64,000 nucleotides of DNA from Rippkaea orientalis PCC 8801. Lineage in GTDB: Bacteria; Cyanobacteriota; Cyanobacteriia; Cyanobacteriales; Microcystaceae. Below the pieces are notes generated by a model. It saw only the letters and a list, made by a program, of their open reading frames with translations. It had not been told where the DNA came from and searched no databases. A program made the translations under genes and the position numbers. The DNA is taken from contig NC_011726.1 in the NCBI RefSeq assembly GCF_000021805.1, forward strand, positions 4,186,097 through 4,250,096. Reading direction: 5' to 3'. This document shows, in pieces, positions 38,026 to 47,131 of the stretch. Position 1 is the stretch's first letter; every line of letters begins with the position of its first letter.

Positions 38026-38802
38026 TTACTCCTTAAAAAATTGCTGACAAAATTGAATGATATCACAAAGTTGATCGGTTTGCTGAGGATAGTTAATGAC
38101 AGGACGGTTAATGACAATTAAGGGAATACCCAATTGAGTTGCAATTAAGGTTTTTGTTTCTTCTCCTCCTGCGGTTCCTGATGCTTTAGTGACCACTAGA
38201 GAGATGTTCCATTGTTGCCATAATGCTTGCTCTAATTCTACCGTAATGGGGGGACGTAAAGCAATTAGGCGATCGCTGCTAAAACCCGACTTTATGGCTA
38301 TTTCTAAGGATTCTATCCTAGGGAGGATACGGGCAAACAAAACAGCGCGATTTTGCCACGGTTTAAACAGGGGTAAAGCTTGGCAACCAACGGTTAATAA
38401 AACTCGCTTTCTTTCTAAATAATTGCCCTTAATTAGAGTTTCAAAGCTATCTAATAAGATAACTTCAGAATTGGCAATAATACCAGGTCTTTCATATCGT
38501 AAATAAGGGATGTTTTGTTGCTGAGCAATGGTCATTGCTTGTTGGGAAATTTGCACCGCATAGGGGTGGGAAGCATCAACAATAGCACTAATATTTTGTT
38601 GTTGACATAGTTCCCTAATTTGTACTAAATTTAAAGCCCCTACTTGGACACTTAAATAAGGATTTTTTGGGTAAAGATCTTGGGCATTTTTAGTAGTAAC
38701 TGTGACTAAACAAGGGATTTTTTGCCTCGCTATTTCTTGAGCAATTCTAGCACTATCTCCCGTCCCACCAATCAACCAAATTTTTAAGAAATTATCCCTC
38801 AT
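38026..38802 (-). CDS. cobK: precorrin-6A reductase (cobalt-precorrin-6A reductase)
   Basis: A 258-residue NADPH-dependent reductase of cobalamin synthesis. It begins IWLIGGTGDSARIAQEIA, and shows VDASHPYAVQISQQAM, YLRYERPG and TKASGTAGGEETKT, all CobK/CbiJ features. Full length. No other cob genes are adjacent, as is usual in cyanobacteria. Confidence 0.92.
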   Translation of the reverse strand: MRDNFLKIWLIGGTGDSARIAQEIARQKIPCLVTVTTKNAQDLYPKNPYLSVQVGALNLVQIRELCQQQNISAIVDASHPYAVQISQQAMTIAQQQNIPYLRYERPGIIANSEVILLDSFETLIKGNYLERKRVLLTVGCQALPLFKPWQNRAVLFARILPRIESLEIAIKSGFSSDRLIALRPPITVELEQALWQQWNISLVVTKASGTAGGEETKTLIATQLGIPLIVINRPVINYPQQTDQLCDIIQFCQQFFKE

Positions 38803-38816
38803 TAAATTGATTCAAT

Positions 38817-39014
38817 TTAGTTTCTTCCTTTCAAAGCTTTTTGGAAGTTTTGACGATAGGAACCATTCACAATGAATAACACTGGCCACAATAAGCTTAA
38901 AATCAGTTTAGTGGGTAACTGACGACTAAAATTAGTCAGGTTATAGCCTTGGACAAATTTCCAGACACCCGCTAGATAAATAACCAGTATAATAAAGGGA
39001 ATCAGTTTCACCAT
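38817..39014 (-). CDS. small conserved membrane protein, hypothetical
   Basis: A 65-residue protein with two hydrophobic segments (LIPFIILVIYLAGVWKFV and LILSLLWPVLFIVNGSY) and a basic tail. It looks like a conserved cyanobacterial small membrane protein, but no function is known to me. It ends 14 bases before the cobK start on the same strand. Confidence 0.65.
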   Translation of the reverse strand: MVKLIPFIILVIYLAGVWKFVQGYNLTNFSRQLPTKLILSLLWPVLFIVNGSYRQNFQKALKGRN

Positions 39015-39074
39015 TGTAATCCTCTTCTTGCTCTACTTATTCAGAGACTATTAGTTTTAATTTTAGCGTAATTT

Positions 39075-39122
39075 TTAAGAAGTACAAACACGAAACCCAA
39101 TATTGAGATCGAATCTAAAACC
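39075..39122 (-). pseudogene. C-terminal remnant of an FGE-sulfatase (DUF323) protein
   Basis: On the minus strand a frame reads GFRFDLNIGFRVCTS then stop. NIGFRV is the hallmark C-terminus of formylglycine-generating-enzyme-type domains. An in-frame stop lies just upstream and no more of the domain is found. It lies between the small membrane protein and the ISL3 element; a kinase-FGE fusion gene lies on the other side of that element. Confidence 0.55.
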
Positions 39123-39214
39123 TCAGTTAGAAAAGGAATGAGGGTTTGGTGGTTAGGGACAACGGAAGCAATTTTTTAGCTTTGAGTAGAAAAAATAGGC
39201 TTTTTAGATAATCT

Positions 39215-40632
39215 GGTTCTACCGAACTTAGAATGTAGAATTAACGAGTAAAATGCCAAGTTAAGAAACTTCTGAGTTGAAAATTACCAAAATTTCTAAA
39301 GCCATAAGCTCTCCTTTTAATCAACTTTAATTTATTGTTAATACCTTCGACTATTCCTTGAGTTGTTCCTTGGTCAAAATAGGCAATAATTTCTCCAATC
39401 CAACGCCTAATTGTTCCACAACTTTTCGGGTACAATGAATAAGCCTTTTGACACCAATCTGCTAATTCAAATAGTCCTGAAACCCAGTCTGACTGGGTTT
39501 CAAAAATGTCTCTAAATTCCTCCTTCAATTGGTGCATTTTTGATAGGACTTCTGACGTTTTATAGACTTGCTCTAATTTTTCTTTTTGCTCTTCGTTTAA
39601 ATCTTCTTCATTTTTCAATAAAACATATTTACTCTTATTTAATCCTGACAATATTTCTTCTTTTTGATTAGTATCTTTTAGCTCTTTAGCTTCTCTTTTA
39701 AGAGTTTTTCTTTGAGCATCTAATTCCTCATTAACTTGTTTCATTACATGAAATCTATCAGCTACGACTTCAGCTTGGGGCATTAATTTATTCACAATAT
39801 TTTTATAAGGTTTCCAAAGATCTATACTCACTTCTTCAATCTTCGTCAAAACCTCTTCTCCCCATGCTTCTAGATATTTTAAAACTTCCTCTTCTATTCG
39901 TTTTTCTAGAATTCCTACTATCACTCCTCTCTCTAAATCAACTAAGACAACATAATAATTTCCTTGTCCTTTAATCACCGCGATTTCATCAATTCCTAAT
40001 CGCCTTAATTCCCTCGGTTTTTCTTGGTTTAAGTCTTCTCCTACATCTTTCAGCATCGTTTCTATTTCTTGTTCACTAACTCCATTTCTTTTCGCTACAT
40101 TCTTGATGTCACTATTTAAAACTTCTTCAATTATTTTCTTTCTAAATCTCTCAGTATAAGTTCTTTTTTTGGGCACATAACTCAATTCCTCTGTGAATTT
40201 CTTTTGACAATGCTCACATCTCATTTGCCGACGATTAATTTTTAAATAAACCGATTTTTCTCCCCAGGGTAAATCCCTAATTGTTAATTCGTTATTTTGA
40301 TGAACTTTCCTCGTTTTTGAACCACAGTAAATACAGGTAGCATTTGGCTCTATTTTCTCTACAGATAAAACTATTCCTATCTCTTTTATTATCTGATAAT
40401 TGATGACTGTCACTCCTTCTAGTTGTAACAGGTTAGTCATTAAATTTAGTTGAGGATTTGATGGCATAAGTATAACTCCAGTTTAAATATTGTCTTTAAT
40501 TTCACTACTATTTAAACATAAAATGTGTTATAATGCACTCCAGTCTTCAGTTACACAAGATAAAAATTTTATTTTTATGTTGCAAGTTTAACGTTTTATT
40601 TTTTATTTTTACATGACAAGTTCGGTAGAACC
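39215..40632 (-). mobile_element. complete ISL3-family insertion sequence, 1418 bp
   Basis: Perfect 15-bp terminal inverted repeats GGTTCTACCGAACTT (39215-39229) and AAGTTCGGTAGAACC (40618-40632), flanked by exact 8-bp direct repeats GATAATCT (39207-39214 and 40633-40640). The 8-bp target duplication and end sequence fit ISL3. One intact transposase gene. The site was intergenic and T-rich. Confidence 0.96.
39241..40467 (-). CDS. ISL3 family transposase
   Basis: A 408-residue transposase. N-terminal zinc-binding region [12 protein letters not shown] and [10 protein letters not shown], a helix-turn-helix, then the DDE_Tnp_ISL3 core with [30 protein letters not shown] and [14 protein letters not shown], ending with the [20 protein letters not shown] motif. 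Uninterrupted, so possibly active. Confidence 0.95.
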   Translation of the reverse strand: MPSNPQLNLMTNLLQLEGVTVINYQIIKEIGIVLSVEKIEPNATCIYCGSKTRKVHQNNELTIRDLPWGEKSVYLKINRRQMRCEHCQKKFTEELSYVPKKRTYTERFRKKIIEEVLNSDIKNVAKRNGVSEQEIETMLKDVGEDLNQEKPRELRRLGIDEIAVIKGQGNYYVVLVDLERGVIVGILEKRIEEEVLKYLEAWGEEVLTKIEEVSIDLWKPYKNIVNKLMPQAEVVADRFHVMKQVNEELDAQRKTLKREAKELKDTNQKEEILSGLNKSKYVLLKNEEDLNEEQKEKLEQVYKTSEVLSKMHQLKEEFRDIFETQSDWVSGLFELADWCQKAYSLYPKSCGTIRRWIGEIIAYFDQGTTQGIVEGINNKLKLIKRRAYGFRNFGNFQLRSFLTWHFTR

Positions 40633-40782
40633 GATAATCTTTTTGTTATTGAGTTAGATTAAGTCAGTGAATTTGCCTAATTCCTAATCCTTAATTTTTA
40701 AGCTATACCTACAGTTAAAGTACATAATCACCTTTAGAACCTATGATATCATTAATCAGTCTATTTTAATCAATTATGTAAC

Positions 40783-42714
40783 CTACTCATTTACTAAACT
40801 AACAACCCTTAACCCAACTCCATCATAGATAACTCCCGCTAGTTTCTTAAACAAAAAATGGCGATAGGCTGATCGACAAAGTTCTGGTGTGTTATTCCAA
40901 GAACCGCCTCTTAAGGCTGCATATTGTTCCTGACCATTGGTTTCCCAAATACTACCATCAATGGGGGCATTTTGATAAGTTTTATGGCGGTTATCAGCGC
41001 ACCATTCCCAAACATTGCCGTGCATATCATACAGTCCAAAAGCGTTAGGAGGAAAACTGCCAACATCGGTGGTTTGATGAGGAAATTCTCCTAACAGAGA
41101 AGGGTTACTATAACTGACTAGATAATTTGTTTTATTAATCGTCATATAGGAGGTAGAATCACTATCATAATTGACTAAATCACTGGTAATGGTTTCTCCA
41201 AAATAAAAAGGAGTTGTTGTTTGGGCACGACAAGCATATTCCCATTGTGCTTCGCTAGGGAGTTTAAATTCTAGGTTAGTTCGTTGAGAGAGTTTGTGAC
41301 AAAATTCAACACAATCATACCAATTGACTCTTTCTACTGGTCGTTTCATCCCTTGAAATCCCGCAGGATTATCTCCCATGATTTCTTGCCATTGTGCTTG
41401 TGTAATAGGATATTTACCCATGTAGAAAGAAGAAACTGTTACCCAATGTTGAGGTCTTTCATTGTTGAGACTTCCCGGTTCAGTCAAGGGTGAACCCATG
41501 AGAAATTTTCCCCCTGGAATCAATACCATATCGAGGGTAATATCAGATGTTAAATTAAGGGTATAGTATTCAGCTTGTCCGAGGTTATCATGATAGTTAA
41601 CAATTGAATTTTCGAGAGTTAAAGTAATGACTTTAAATTCAAATAATTGTAAAACAATTCCTTGATTATAGGGGAAATTATTGGTGTTAACAGGAAAGGA
41701 CTCTAAGGGAGAAGGAATTTTTTGAACAGATTGATCTCTTCTTACTTCGAGTAATTTTGCTGTTTGATTCCTCAAGTTTTCGAGATCTTCTAATACTTGG
41801 TTTGCGGATGAATAACGCTCATTTAGAGATGGTTCTATCATGCGATCTAAAATATTAGCTAATCTTTTATTAATTGGAATTTCTTTTTTATAAGCGTATT
41901 CTTTCCATTGCCAATTTATTCCTTTTCCATCATAAATACATAAGTCATCTTTCCAGTTTCCATCTTGATCATGATGAGGAAAACTTCCAGTTAATAGACG
42001 GATACAAGTGACTCCTAAACTGTAGATGTCACTAGCAGAACAAGGCTGTCCCATCATTTGTTCCATCGCACCATATCCGGGGGTATAAATAATGCTTACA
42101 TTTCCTGGTTGTAAGGTACTTTTTATTTGTTTTGCTGCTCCAAAATCAATTAAAATTAAATTAGGAACTGTACTGCGACGACGCATAATATTTTCTGGTT
42201 TAATATCCCGATGTAAAACTTTATGACTATGAATATAATCAAGGACAGGAAGTAACTCTTGAAGCAGTTGTAAAATCTTACCTTGTTTAAACTGTCCCTG
42301 TTGCAACACTTCTTTGAATAAATTATGACCATCGATAAATTCTTGCACTAAATAGAGAGAATTATTATCAGAAAAATAAGCATATAATTTGGGAATTTGC
42401 GGATGAGAAAATTCGTATAATCTTTGTGCTTCTCGTTTAAATAATTCCTGTGCTTGTTTGAAAGCACTTGCTTGTAGTGGAGTAATGAGTTTTTTGATCA
42501 CCCTACGCTCATCCATTAAATGGGTATCTTGTGCTAAATAGGTTCGACCAAAACCTCCTTCTCCTAGCAGTTTTATAACTCGATATTGATGAAATAAATA
42601 TTGTTTGGTTGTTTTGTTTAAATCTTCTGAACATCCGTGACAGATTTGATGGGTATCAGGGTTTTCTGGGTTAGGACAACTGGGGTTTAGACAATACAGC
42701 ATTCTTCTACTCAA
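40783..42714 (-). CDS. Ser/Thr protein kinase fused to FGE-sulfatase domain
   Basis: A 643-residue protein. It opens with a Cys cluster (CLNPSCPNPENPDTHQICHGC), typical of cyanobacterial Spk kinases. The kinase domain (about 43-320) has GEGGFGRTY, LHRDIKPENIMR and IDFGAAKQ. A C-terminal formylglycine-generating-enzyme/DUF323 domain (about 390-640) has IPGGKFLMGSP, LPSEAQWEYACRAQTTTPF, HGNVWEWCAD and LRGGSW. The catalytic Cys pair of true FGE enzymes is not evident, so this domain probably acts as binding module. No membrane span was seen. Confidence 0.9.
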   Translation of the reverse strand: MSRRMLYCLNPSCPNPENPDTHQICHGCSEDLNKTTKQYLFHQYRVIKLLGEGGFGRTYLAQDTHLMDERRVIKKLITPLQASAFKQAQELFKREAQRLYEFSHPQIPKLYAYFSDNNSLYLVQEFIDGHNLFKEVLQQGQFKQGKILQLLQELLPVLDYIHSHKVLHRDIKPENIMRRRSTVPNLILIDFGAAKQIKSTLQPGNVSIIYTPGYGAMEQMMGQPCSASDIYSLGVTCIRLLTGSFPHHDQDGNWKDDLCIYDGKGINWQWKEYAYKKEIPINKRLANILDRMIEPSLNERYSSANQVLEDLENLRNQTAKLLEVRRDQSVQKIPSPLESFPVNTNNFPYNQGIVLQLFEFKVITLTLENSIVNYHDNLGQAEYYTLNLTSDITLDMVLIPGGKFLMGSPLTEPGSLNNERPQHWVTVSSFYMGKYPITQAQWQEIMGDNPAGFQGMKRPVERVNWYDCVEFCHKLSQRTNLEFKLPSEAQWEYACRAQTTTPFYFGETITSDLVNYDSDSTSYMTINKTNYLVSYSNPSLLGEFPHQTTDVGSFPPNAFGLYDMHGNVWEWCADNRHKTYQNAPIDGSIWETNGQEQYAALRGGSWNNTPELCRSAYRHFLFKKLAGVIYDGVGLRVVSLVNE

Positions 42715-42821
42715 ACTAACATTCTAATTTTACCAGTTTCTTGACTAAAAGACTTGATTTTAGCTCAAATCTTAGCTGGTTTTTGGGTAAAAGTTATAGC
42801 CAATGATATTAATCTTTTAGA

Positions 42822-43712
42822 CTAGAATTTTTGAGAGATTATGGTTCTAGATGGTCGCTTTTGCATCATTAAGGGTGAGGCAACCGCTATCTGTTCAACT
42901 TGTAGTTTAAACGAGTCTAAGACTTCTATTCCCATCCACCTTGCCCAAAACTTGACCAGAGTTTGTTCGATTTTTGGGCTCGTTGGCCTCGTTTTCCAGG
43001 CTAATTGCCAACTGGGAGGAATCCCTAATAAGCTATTGTAGGCTCCAGCTATTGCTCCTGTTAAAGCCATAATAACGGGCGATCGCAGTTGATAAGCTCG
43101 TCGGACACTAACCCCAAAGTCTTCGGGTGTTCCCAGAAAACAATACATCGCTAGGGCTATTGTTGGCGGTTCTAAAGCTTTTTTTCCGGCAAAATGAGCT
43201 TTTACTTGGGTTAAAGTGGCTCGTTCTTTGACAAATCGTTGAATTTGTTCTAATTGTTCCTTAAAAAATGAACAAGACTTAGAATATTTGTCTAATAGGT
43301 GAGGAATAATGTCGTTAATAGGTATCTTTTCAGTCAGAATTAGCCTCAATAATTCACTATAACTGGTTAATTCTTCTTGTTGTTCTGAAGACATTTTGCA
43401 TTCAATTATTACAAAGTTTAATTGCTCTTCTAATAAACTCGGAGCATCGTGAAAAAAGACAACTAAAGGTAAGATCCCTAACATTAATTCTCCTGTATTG
43501 AATTTTTCACTATTTTCTGATAAAGCAAGAGTTTGAGCTATCAATTTCACCCATTCTTCAGGGTGTATTGTTCCTTTGATAGCTAATTTTTCCAGTAGCT
43601 GATAATTGAGCATTAATGAGCCAGAAGATGATGTTTCTCTATGTCTGAATTGTTCTCCGATGAAACCACCTATTAAAGTTCCTTTAAATCGACTATAAAG
43701 CGAATATTTCAT
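42822..43712 (-). CDS. ADP-ribosylglycohydrolase-like protein, probably degenerate
   Basis: The chain from ATG at 43712 (MKYSLYSRFKGTLIGGFIGE) is about 296 residues, all helical. The opening resembles ARH family GALLGLAVGD and the end (ALTGAIAGAYNSLLGIPPSW) matches the ADP-ribosylglycohydrolase C-terminus. The Asp-rich DxDT metal motif that normally precedes ALTGAIAGA is absent, so hydrolase activity is doubtful. The upstream TTG-type extension (MSGFFTHLVIHYKS) is judged spurious. It sits divergently from the acyl-AMP ligase. Confidence 0.6.
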   Translation of the reverse strand: MKYSLYSRFKGTLIGGFIGEQFRHRETSSSGSLMLNYQLLEKLAIKGTIHPEEWVKLIAQTLALSENSEKFNTGELMLGILPLVVFFHDAPSLLEEQLNFVIIECKMSSEQQEELTSYSELLRLILTEKIPINDIIPHLLDKYSKSCSFFKEQLEQIQRFVKERATLTQVKAHFAGKKALEPPTIALAMYCFLGTPEDFGVSVRRAYQLRSPVIMALTGAIAGAYNSLLGIPPSWQLAWKTRPTSPKIEQTLVKFWARWMGIEVLDSFKLQVEQIAVASPLMMQKRPSRTIISQKF

Positions 43713-43975
43713 ACTTTTATAATGAATAACTAAATGAGTGAAAAAGCCACTCAAGGTTGATAGGAAATACAGGGATAATTAAAAAGTTAAATCAATCGAG
43801 AAGTCAACATCCATAAATCCTTACCCTTAGCATACTAGACCAAGATTACCTTGAGGCAATTTTGCTTTACAATCAAAATAGATTTGACAGTATCTTAAGC
43901 ATAATTAATGCAATTGTAGTTGTATTGAACGCACTCCATCTAAATCATCAGTAAAGTTTGCCATTTACCATAACA

Positions 43976-45769
43976 ATGACTCAAATTATTGAAACCTCAA
44001 CCATCCCTACCACCTTAATTGACTTATTACGCTTACGCGCAAGCCAAACTCCCCATAATCACGCCTATACCTTTCTCATTGATGGCAAAAAAGCAACCCC
44101 ACCCCTAACCTACGCCGAATTAGACCGACAATCAAGAGCGATCGCTGCCTTACTTCAACAATACCAAGCCAGAGGAGAACGGGCTCTTCTGCTCTATCCC
44201 CAAAGTTTAGAAGTTATTGCCGCCTTTTGTGGCTGTTTATACGCCGGAGTTATCGCTATTCCCGTTCCTCCTCCAGAGTCCGGCCGACTCAAGCGTACTT
44301 TACCCAGATTACGCGCTATCGTCAAAGATGCTAACGCCAAATTTGCCTTAACAACCGCTGGAATTTTCGACCTGATTAACAATTTTAAGTCTGAGTTTCC
44401 CGAATTTGACCAAATGAACTGGATAGATACTGCCAAGGTCGACCTATCCCTCGCAGATGACTGGCAAGATCCCAACATCGACAAAGACGAGTTAGCCTAT
44501 CTTCAGTATACGTCCGGCTCTACTTCTACGCCAAAAGGGGTCATGCTCAGTCATTTTAACCTAATGCACCACGCTCGCTACCTCCAAAGGGCTTGTGGCT
44601 ACGAACCCGATAGCGTTACCCATACTTGGATGCCCTATTTTCATGATTATGGGTTAGTTGAAGGTATAATGGTTCCCCTCTACAACGGAACCCCCTGTTA
44701 TCTGATGTCTCCGTTCTCGTTTATTAAGCGTCCTATCCAATGGCTGCACAATATCACAAAATACGGTGTTACCCACTCCCAAGCCCCTAATTTTGCCTAT
44801 GATTTGTGTATTCGTCGCGTTAAAGACAAAGATATCCCCCAACTCAATTTAAGCTGTTGGCAAGCAGCCGGAAACGCAGCAGAACCGATTAATCCGAGGG
44901 TCATGGCGGATTTTGTTGAAACCTTTGCTCCTTGCGGTTTTTCTTGGGAAACTTTTGCTCCTGCTTTTGGGTTAGCGGAGTATACGTTACTGGTATCGAG
45001 TAAACCCAAGGGAACTGCTCCTGTTTTTGTTTGTTTGGATAGTTCTGCACTAGAAAGGGATAAAATTGTTGAAGCTAACCCGGATCAAGACCAAGGGGTG
45101 AGAATAATGCCCAGTTGTGGTCAGTTGGTCTGTGAGACCCAGGTAGCGATTGTTCGTCCTGACACCTTAACCCGTTGTGCTTCCGATGAAGTAGGAGAAA
45201 TTTGGGTCTCTGACCCCAGTATGTCTCAAGGCTATTGGCAACGTCCCCAAGAAACCCAAGAAACCTTCGGAGCTTACCTTAAAGATACGGGAGAAGGTCC
45301 GTTTTTAAGAACCGGAGATTTAGGGTTTCTTAAAGACGGAGAATTATATATTACGGGACGGATGAAAGACTTAATTATTATCCGAGGGACTAATCATTAT
45401 CCCCAAGATATTGAATGGACGGTACAACATCTTAACTCGGTTTTTCGTCCTGACTATGGGGCTGCTTTTTCGATTACAGATCAGGGGGAAGAAAAGTTAG
45501 TCGTGGTTCAAGAAATAGAACGCCGTAGCAGCGACTTGGATACAGAAAAATTATTAGCAGATATTCGTCAAGAAATTGCTGAAGAACACGAAATTTTTAC
45601 CCATGCCATTGTTTTAGCAAAGTCGGGAACTATCCTAAAAACCGCTAGTGGTAAAATTCAGCGTCGTGCTTGTCGTCAAAACTTTCTCAATGGAACCATC
45701 AATATTATCGCTGCTTGGAGTGAAAATCCGGCATTAGTTGCTAATTTTAAAGAGTCTGAAACTGACTAA
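43976..45769 (+). CDS. fatty acyl-AMP ligase (FAAL)
   Basis: An adenylate-forming enzyme of about 597 residues from ATG 43976 (a weak upstream TTG would add six residues). Signatures: YLQYTSGSTSTPKGVMLSH (P-loop), YFHDYGLVEGIMVPLYNG, FAPAFGLAEYTLLVSS, RTGDLGFLKDGELYITGRMKDLIIIRGTNHYPQDIEWT. The FAAL-type sequence (YFHDYGLV) separates it from fatty acyl-CoA ligases. FAALs hand fatty acyl-adenylates to carrier proteins for lipopeptide or polyketide synthesis. No carrier protein or synthase is adjacent, so the product is unknown. Confidence 0.9.
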   Translation: MTQIIETSTIPTTLIDLLRLRASQTPHNHAYTFLIDGKKATPPLTYAELDRQSRAIAALLQQYQARGERALLLYPQSLEVIAAFCGCLYAGVIAIPVPPPESGRLKRTLPRLRAIVKDANAKFALTTAGIFDLINNFKSEFPEFDQMNWIDTAKVDLSLADDWQDPNIDKDELAYLQYTSGSTSTPKGVMLSHFNLMHHARYLQRACGYEPDSVTHTWMPYFHDYGLVEGIMVPLYNGTPCYLMSPFSFIKRPIQWLHNITKYGVTHSQAPNFAYDLCIRRVKDKDIPQLNLSCWQAAGNAAEPINPRVMADFVETFAPCGFSWETFAPAFGLAEYTLLVSSKPKGTAPVFVCLDSSALERDKIVEANPDQDQGVRIMPSCGQLVCETQVAIVRPDTLTRCASDEVGEIWVSDPSMSQGYWQRPQETQETFGAYLKDTGEGPFLRTGDLGFLKDGELYITGRMKDLIIIRGTNHYPQDIEWTVQHLNSVFRPDYGAAFSITDQGEEKLVVVQEIERRSSDLDTEKLLADIRQEIAEEHEIFTHAIVLAKSGTILKTASGKIQRRACRQNFLNGTINIIAAWSENPALVANFKESETD

Positions 45770-45777
45770 TTTCACAG

Positions 45778-45800
45778 GTAGGGTGGGCAATGCCCACCCA
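45778..45800. repeat. GTAGGGTGGGCAATGCCCACCC-type palindromic repeat, third copy
   Basis: GGGTGGGC / GCCCACCC around AAT, eight bases after the FAAL stop. Same family as 6432 and 14324. It can form a strong hairpin and may help end FAAL transcription. Confidence 0.85.
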
Positions 45801-46347
45801 TCTTCAACATATAAACAATAACTTGTCAAGATATAGCTTTACACAACTCAATAAATAGTACATTTAAACCTAGAAAATGATGTGGCAGTTGCAGAGATTT
45901 GGAAAATTTAGCAAAAAGGACAGAACCAAAAAGGTAGACGCAGAGTGGTTTCTATCAACTTAATTGATTTTTAGACAGATTTAGCACCCATACCATGCTT
46001 AATCATCTCACGAAAATGGACGGAAGTCAATTATTTGGCAAATTCAAAAAAAACCTCGCAAAAAAACTTTTTTGTTAAGGTATGTAAATTAGTTTAATTA
46101 ATAGAAATATTAAATTATTTGCAAGAAAGACTATAAGTTTTACTTTTAGATGGTCATCCATTAATTCTCATCAAATTACAAAAGCTATCTTGAAGCTTTA
46201 ATTATTCCTTGACTATAATAGAGTTAAAAAAGTAATGAGTAACTGAATACATTAAATAGGGGAAGAGGGGCTGAAAATTTTAATAGCAGAGTTGCTGTAT
46301 AATAAGCTGAGGGATGATATTTTCAAGTTATCTTTGAACTGACTCAA
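45801..46347. other. non-coding stretch with possible promoters before the HAD gene
   Basis: About 550 bases without a convincing gene. It holds a 28-codon ATG frame (about 45888-45972) that reads MMWQLQRFGKFSKKDRTKK and may be spurious, an A-rich and T-rich hairpin near 46055-46080, and two good -10 boxes (46214 and 46298) in front of the HAD gene. A remnant gene or small RNA cannot be excluded. Confidence 0.4.
46298..46303 (+). promoter_or_regulatory. -10 box upstream of the HAD gene
   Basis: TATAAT in GTTGCTGTATAATAAGC lies 45 bases before the ATG at 46348. A second TATAAT (46214-46219, within TTGACTATAATAG) lies further up. No clear -35 at 17 bases. Confidence 0.45.
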
Positions 46348-47040
46348 ATGTTAAAAGTAATCCTGTTTGATTTTAATGGAGTCATCATTAATGATGAAGC
46401 AATTCATCAAGAACTGATTAATGAGATTTTATTAGCTGAAAATTTACGACCTGATGCTTCAGAATATCAACAATTTTGTTTAGGAAGAAGCGATCGCGCT
46501 TGTCTTCAAGATATTTTATCCTATCGCGGTCGCTTTGTTTCACCAGAGTATTTAGAAAAGTTAATTAAACAAAAAACCCAAGCGTATCGACAACGGATAG
46601 AAACCTTAGAAACGTTGCCTATTTATCCAGGGTTAGAAGAGTTTTTAATCCAAATTCAAGAGAGAGGTTTACAAATTGGGTTAGTCACGGGTTCGCTGGT
46701 ATCTGAAGTAAAATATATCTTAGAAAAAGCCGCAATTGCTGACTATTTTAAGGTTATTGTCGGAGGGGATGAAATTAAGGGGAGTAAACCTCAACCTGAT
46801 GGGTATTTATTAGCGGTTGAACGCTTTAATCGCTTGGATTTTAATTTACAATTGCGTCCCTCAGACTGTCTGGTTATTGAGGACACTCCTGCAGGAATTG
46901 AAGCAGCTAAACGCGCTGGAATGCAGGTAGTAGGTATTGCCAATACCTATCCGTTTCATTTTATGCAACGGCTCTCTAATTGGGCAATAGACTATCTTTG
47001 GGAGTTGGAATTAGAACGGGTAGAACAGGTTTTAGCCTAA
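46348..47040 (+). CDS. HAD superfamily IA hydrolase, beta-phosphoglucomutase-like
   Basis: A 230-residue HAD phosphatase: nucleophile motif FDFNGVIINDE (the first Asp of the usual DxDG is kept, the second is Asn), cap helices, KGSKPQPDGYLLAVERF with the Lys, and VIEDTPAGIEAAKRAGMQVVGI. The DFNG sequence instead of DxDG removes the general acid/base Asp of phosphatases and mutases, so catalysis may be altered. Substrate unknown. Confidence 0.85.
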   Translation: MLKVILFDFNGVIINDEAIHQELINEILLAENLRPDASEYQQFCLGRSDRACLQDILSYRGRFVSPEYLEKLIKQKTQAYRQRIETLETLPIYPGLEEFLIQIQERGLQIGLVTGSLVSEVKYILEKAAIADYFKVIVGGDEIKGSKPQPDGYLLAVERFNRLDFNLQLRPSDCLVIEDTPAGIEAAKRAGMQVVGIANTYPFHFMQRLSNWAIDYLWELELERVEQVLA

Positions 47041-47131
47041 TAAAATAACCTCTATGGGTAGGGTAATAGATTTAGATTTTAAATGAATCGGTAATCTCGT
47101 TGGTTCTTGGAGATGAAAGGGTAATTCAATA

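Noticed and set aside
43713-43754. Upstream extension of the ADP-ribosylglycohydrolase-like gene
   Set aside because: Extra residues lack family match, while MKYSLYSRFKGTLIGG fits the family opening.
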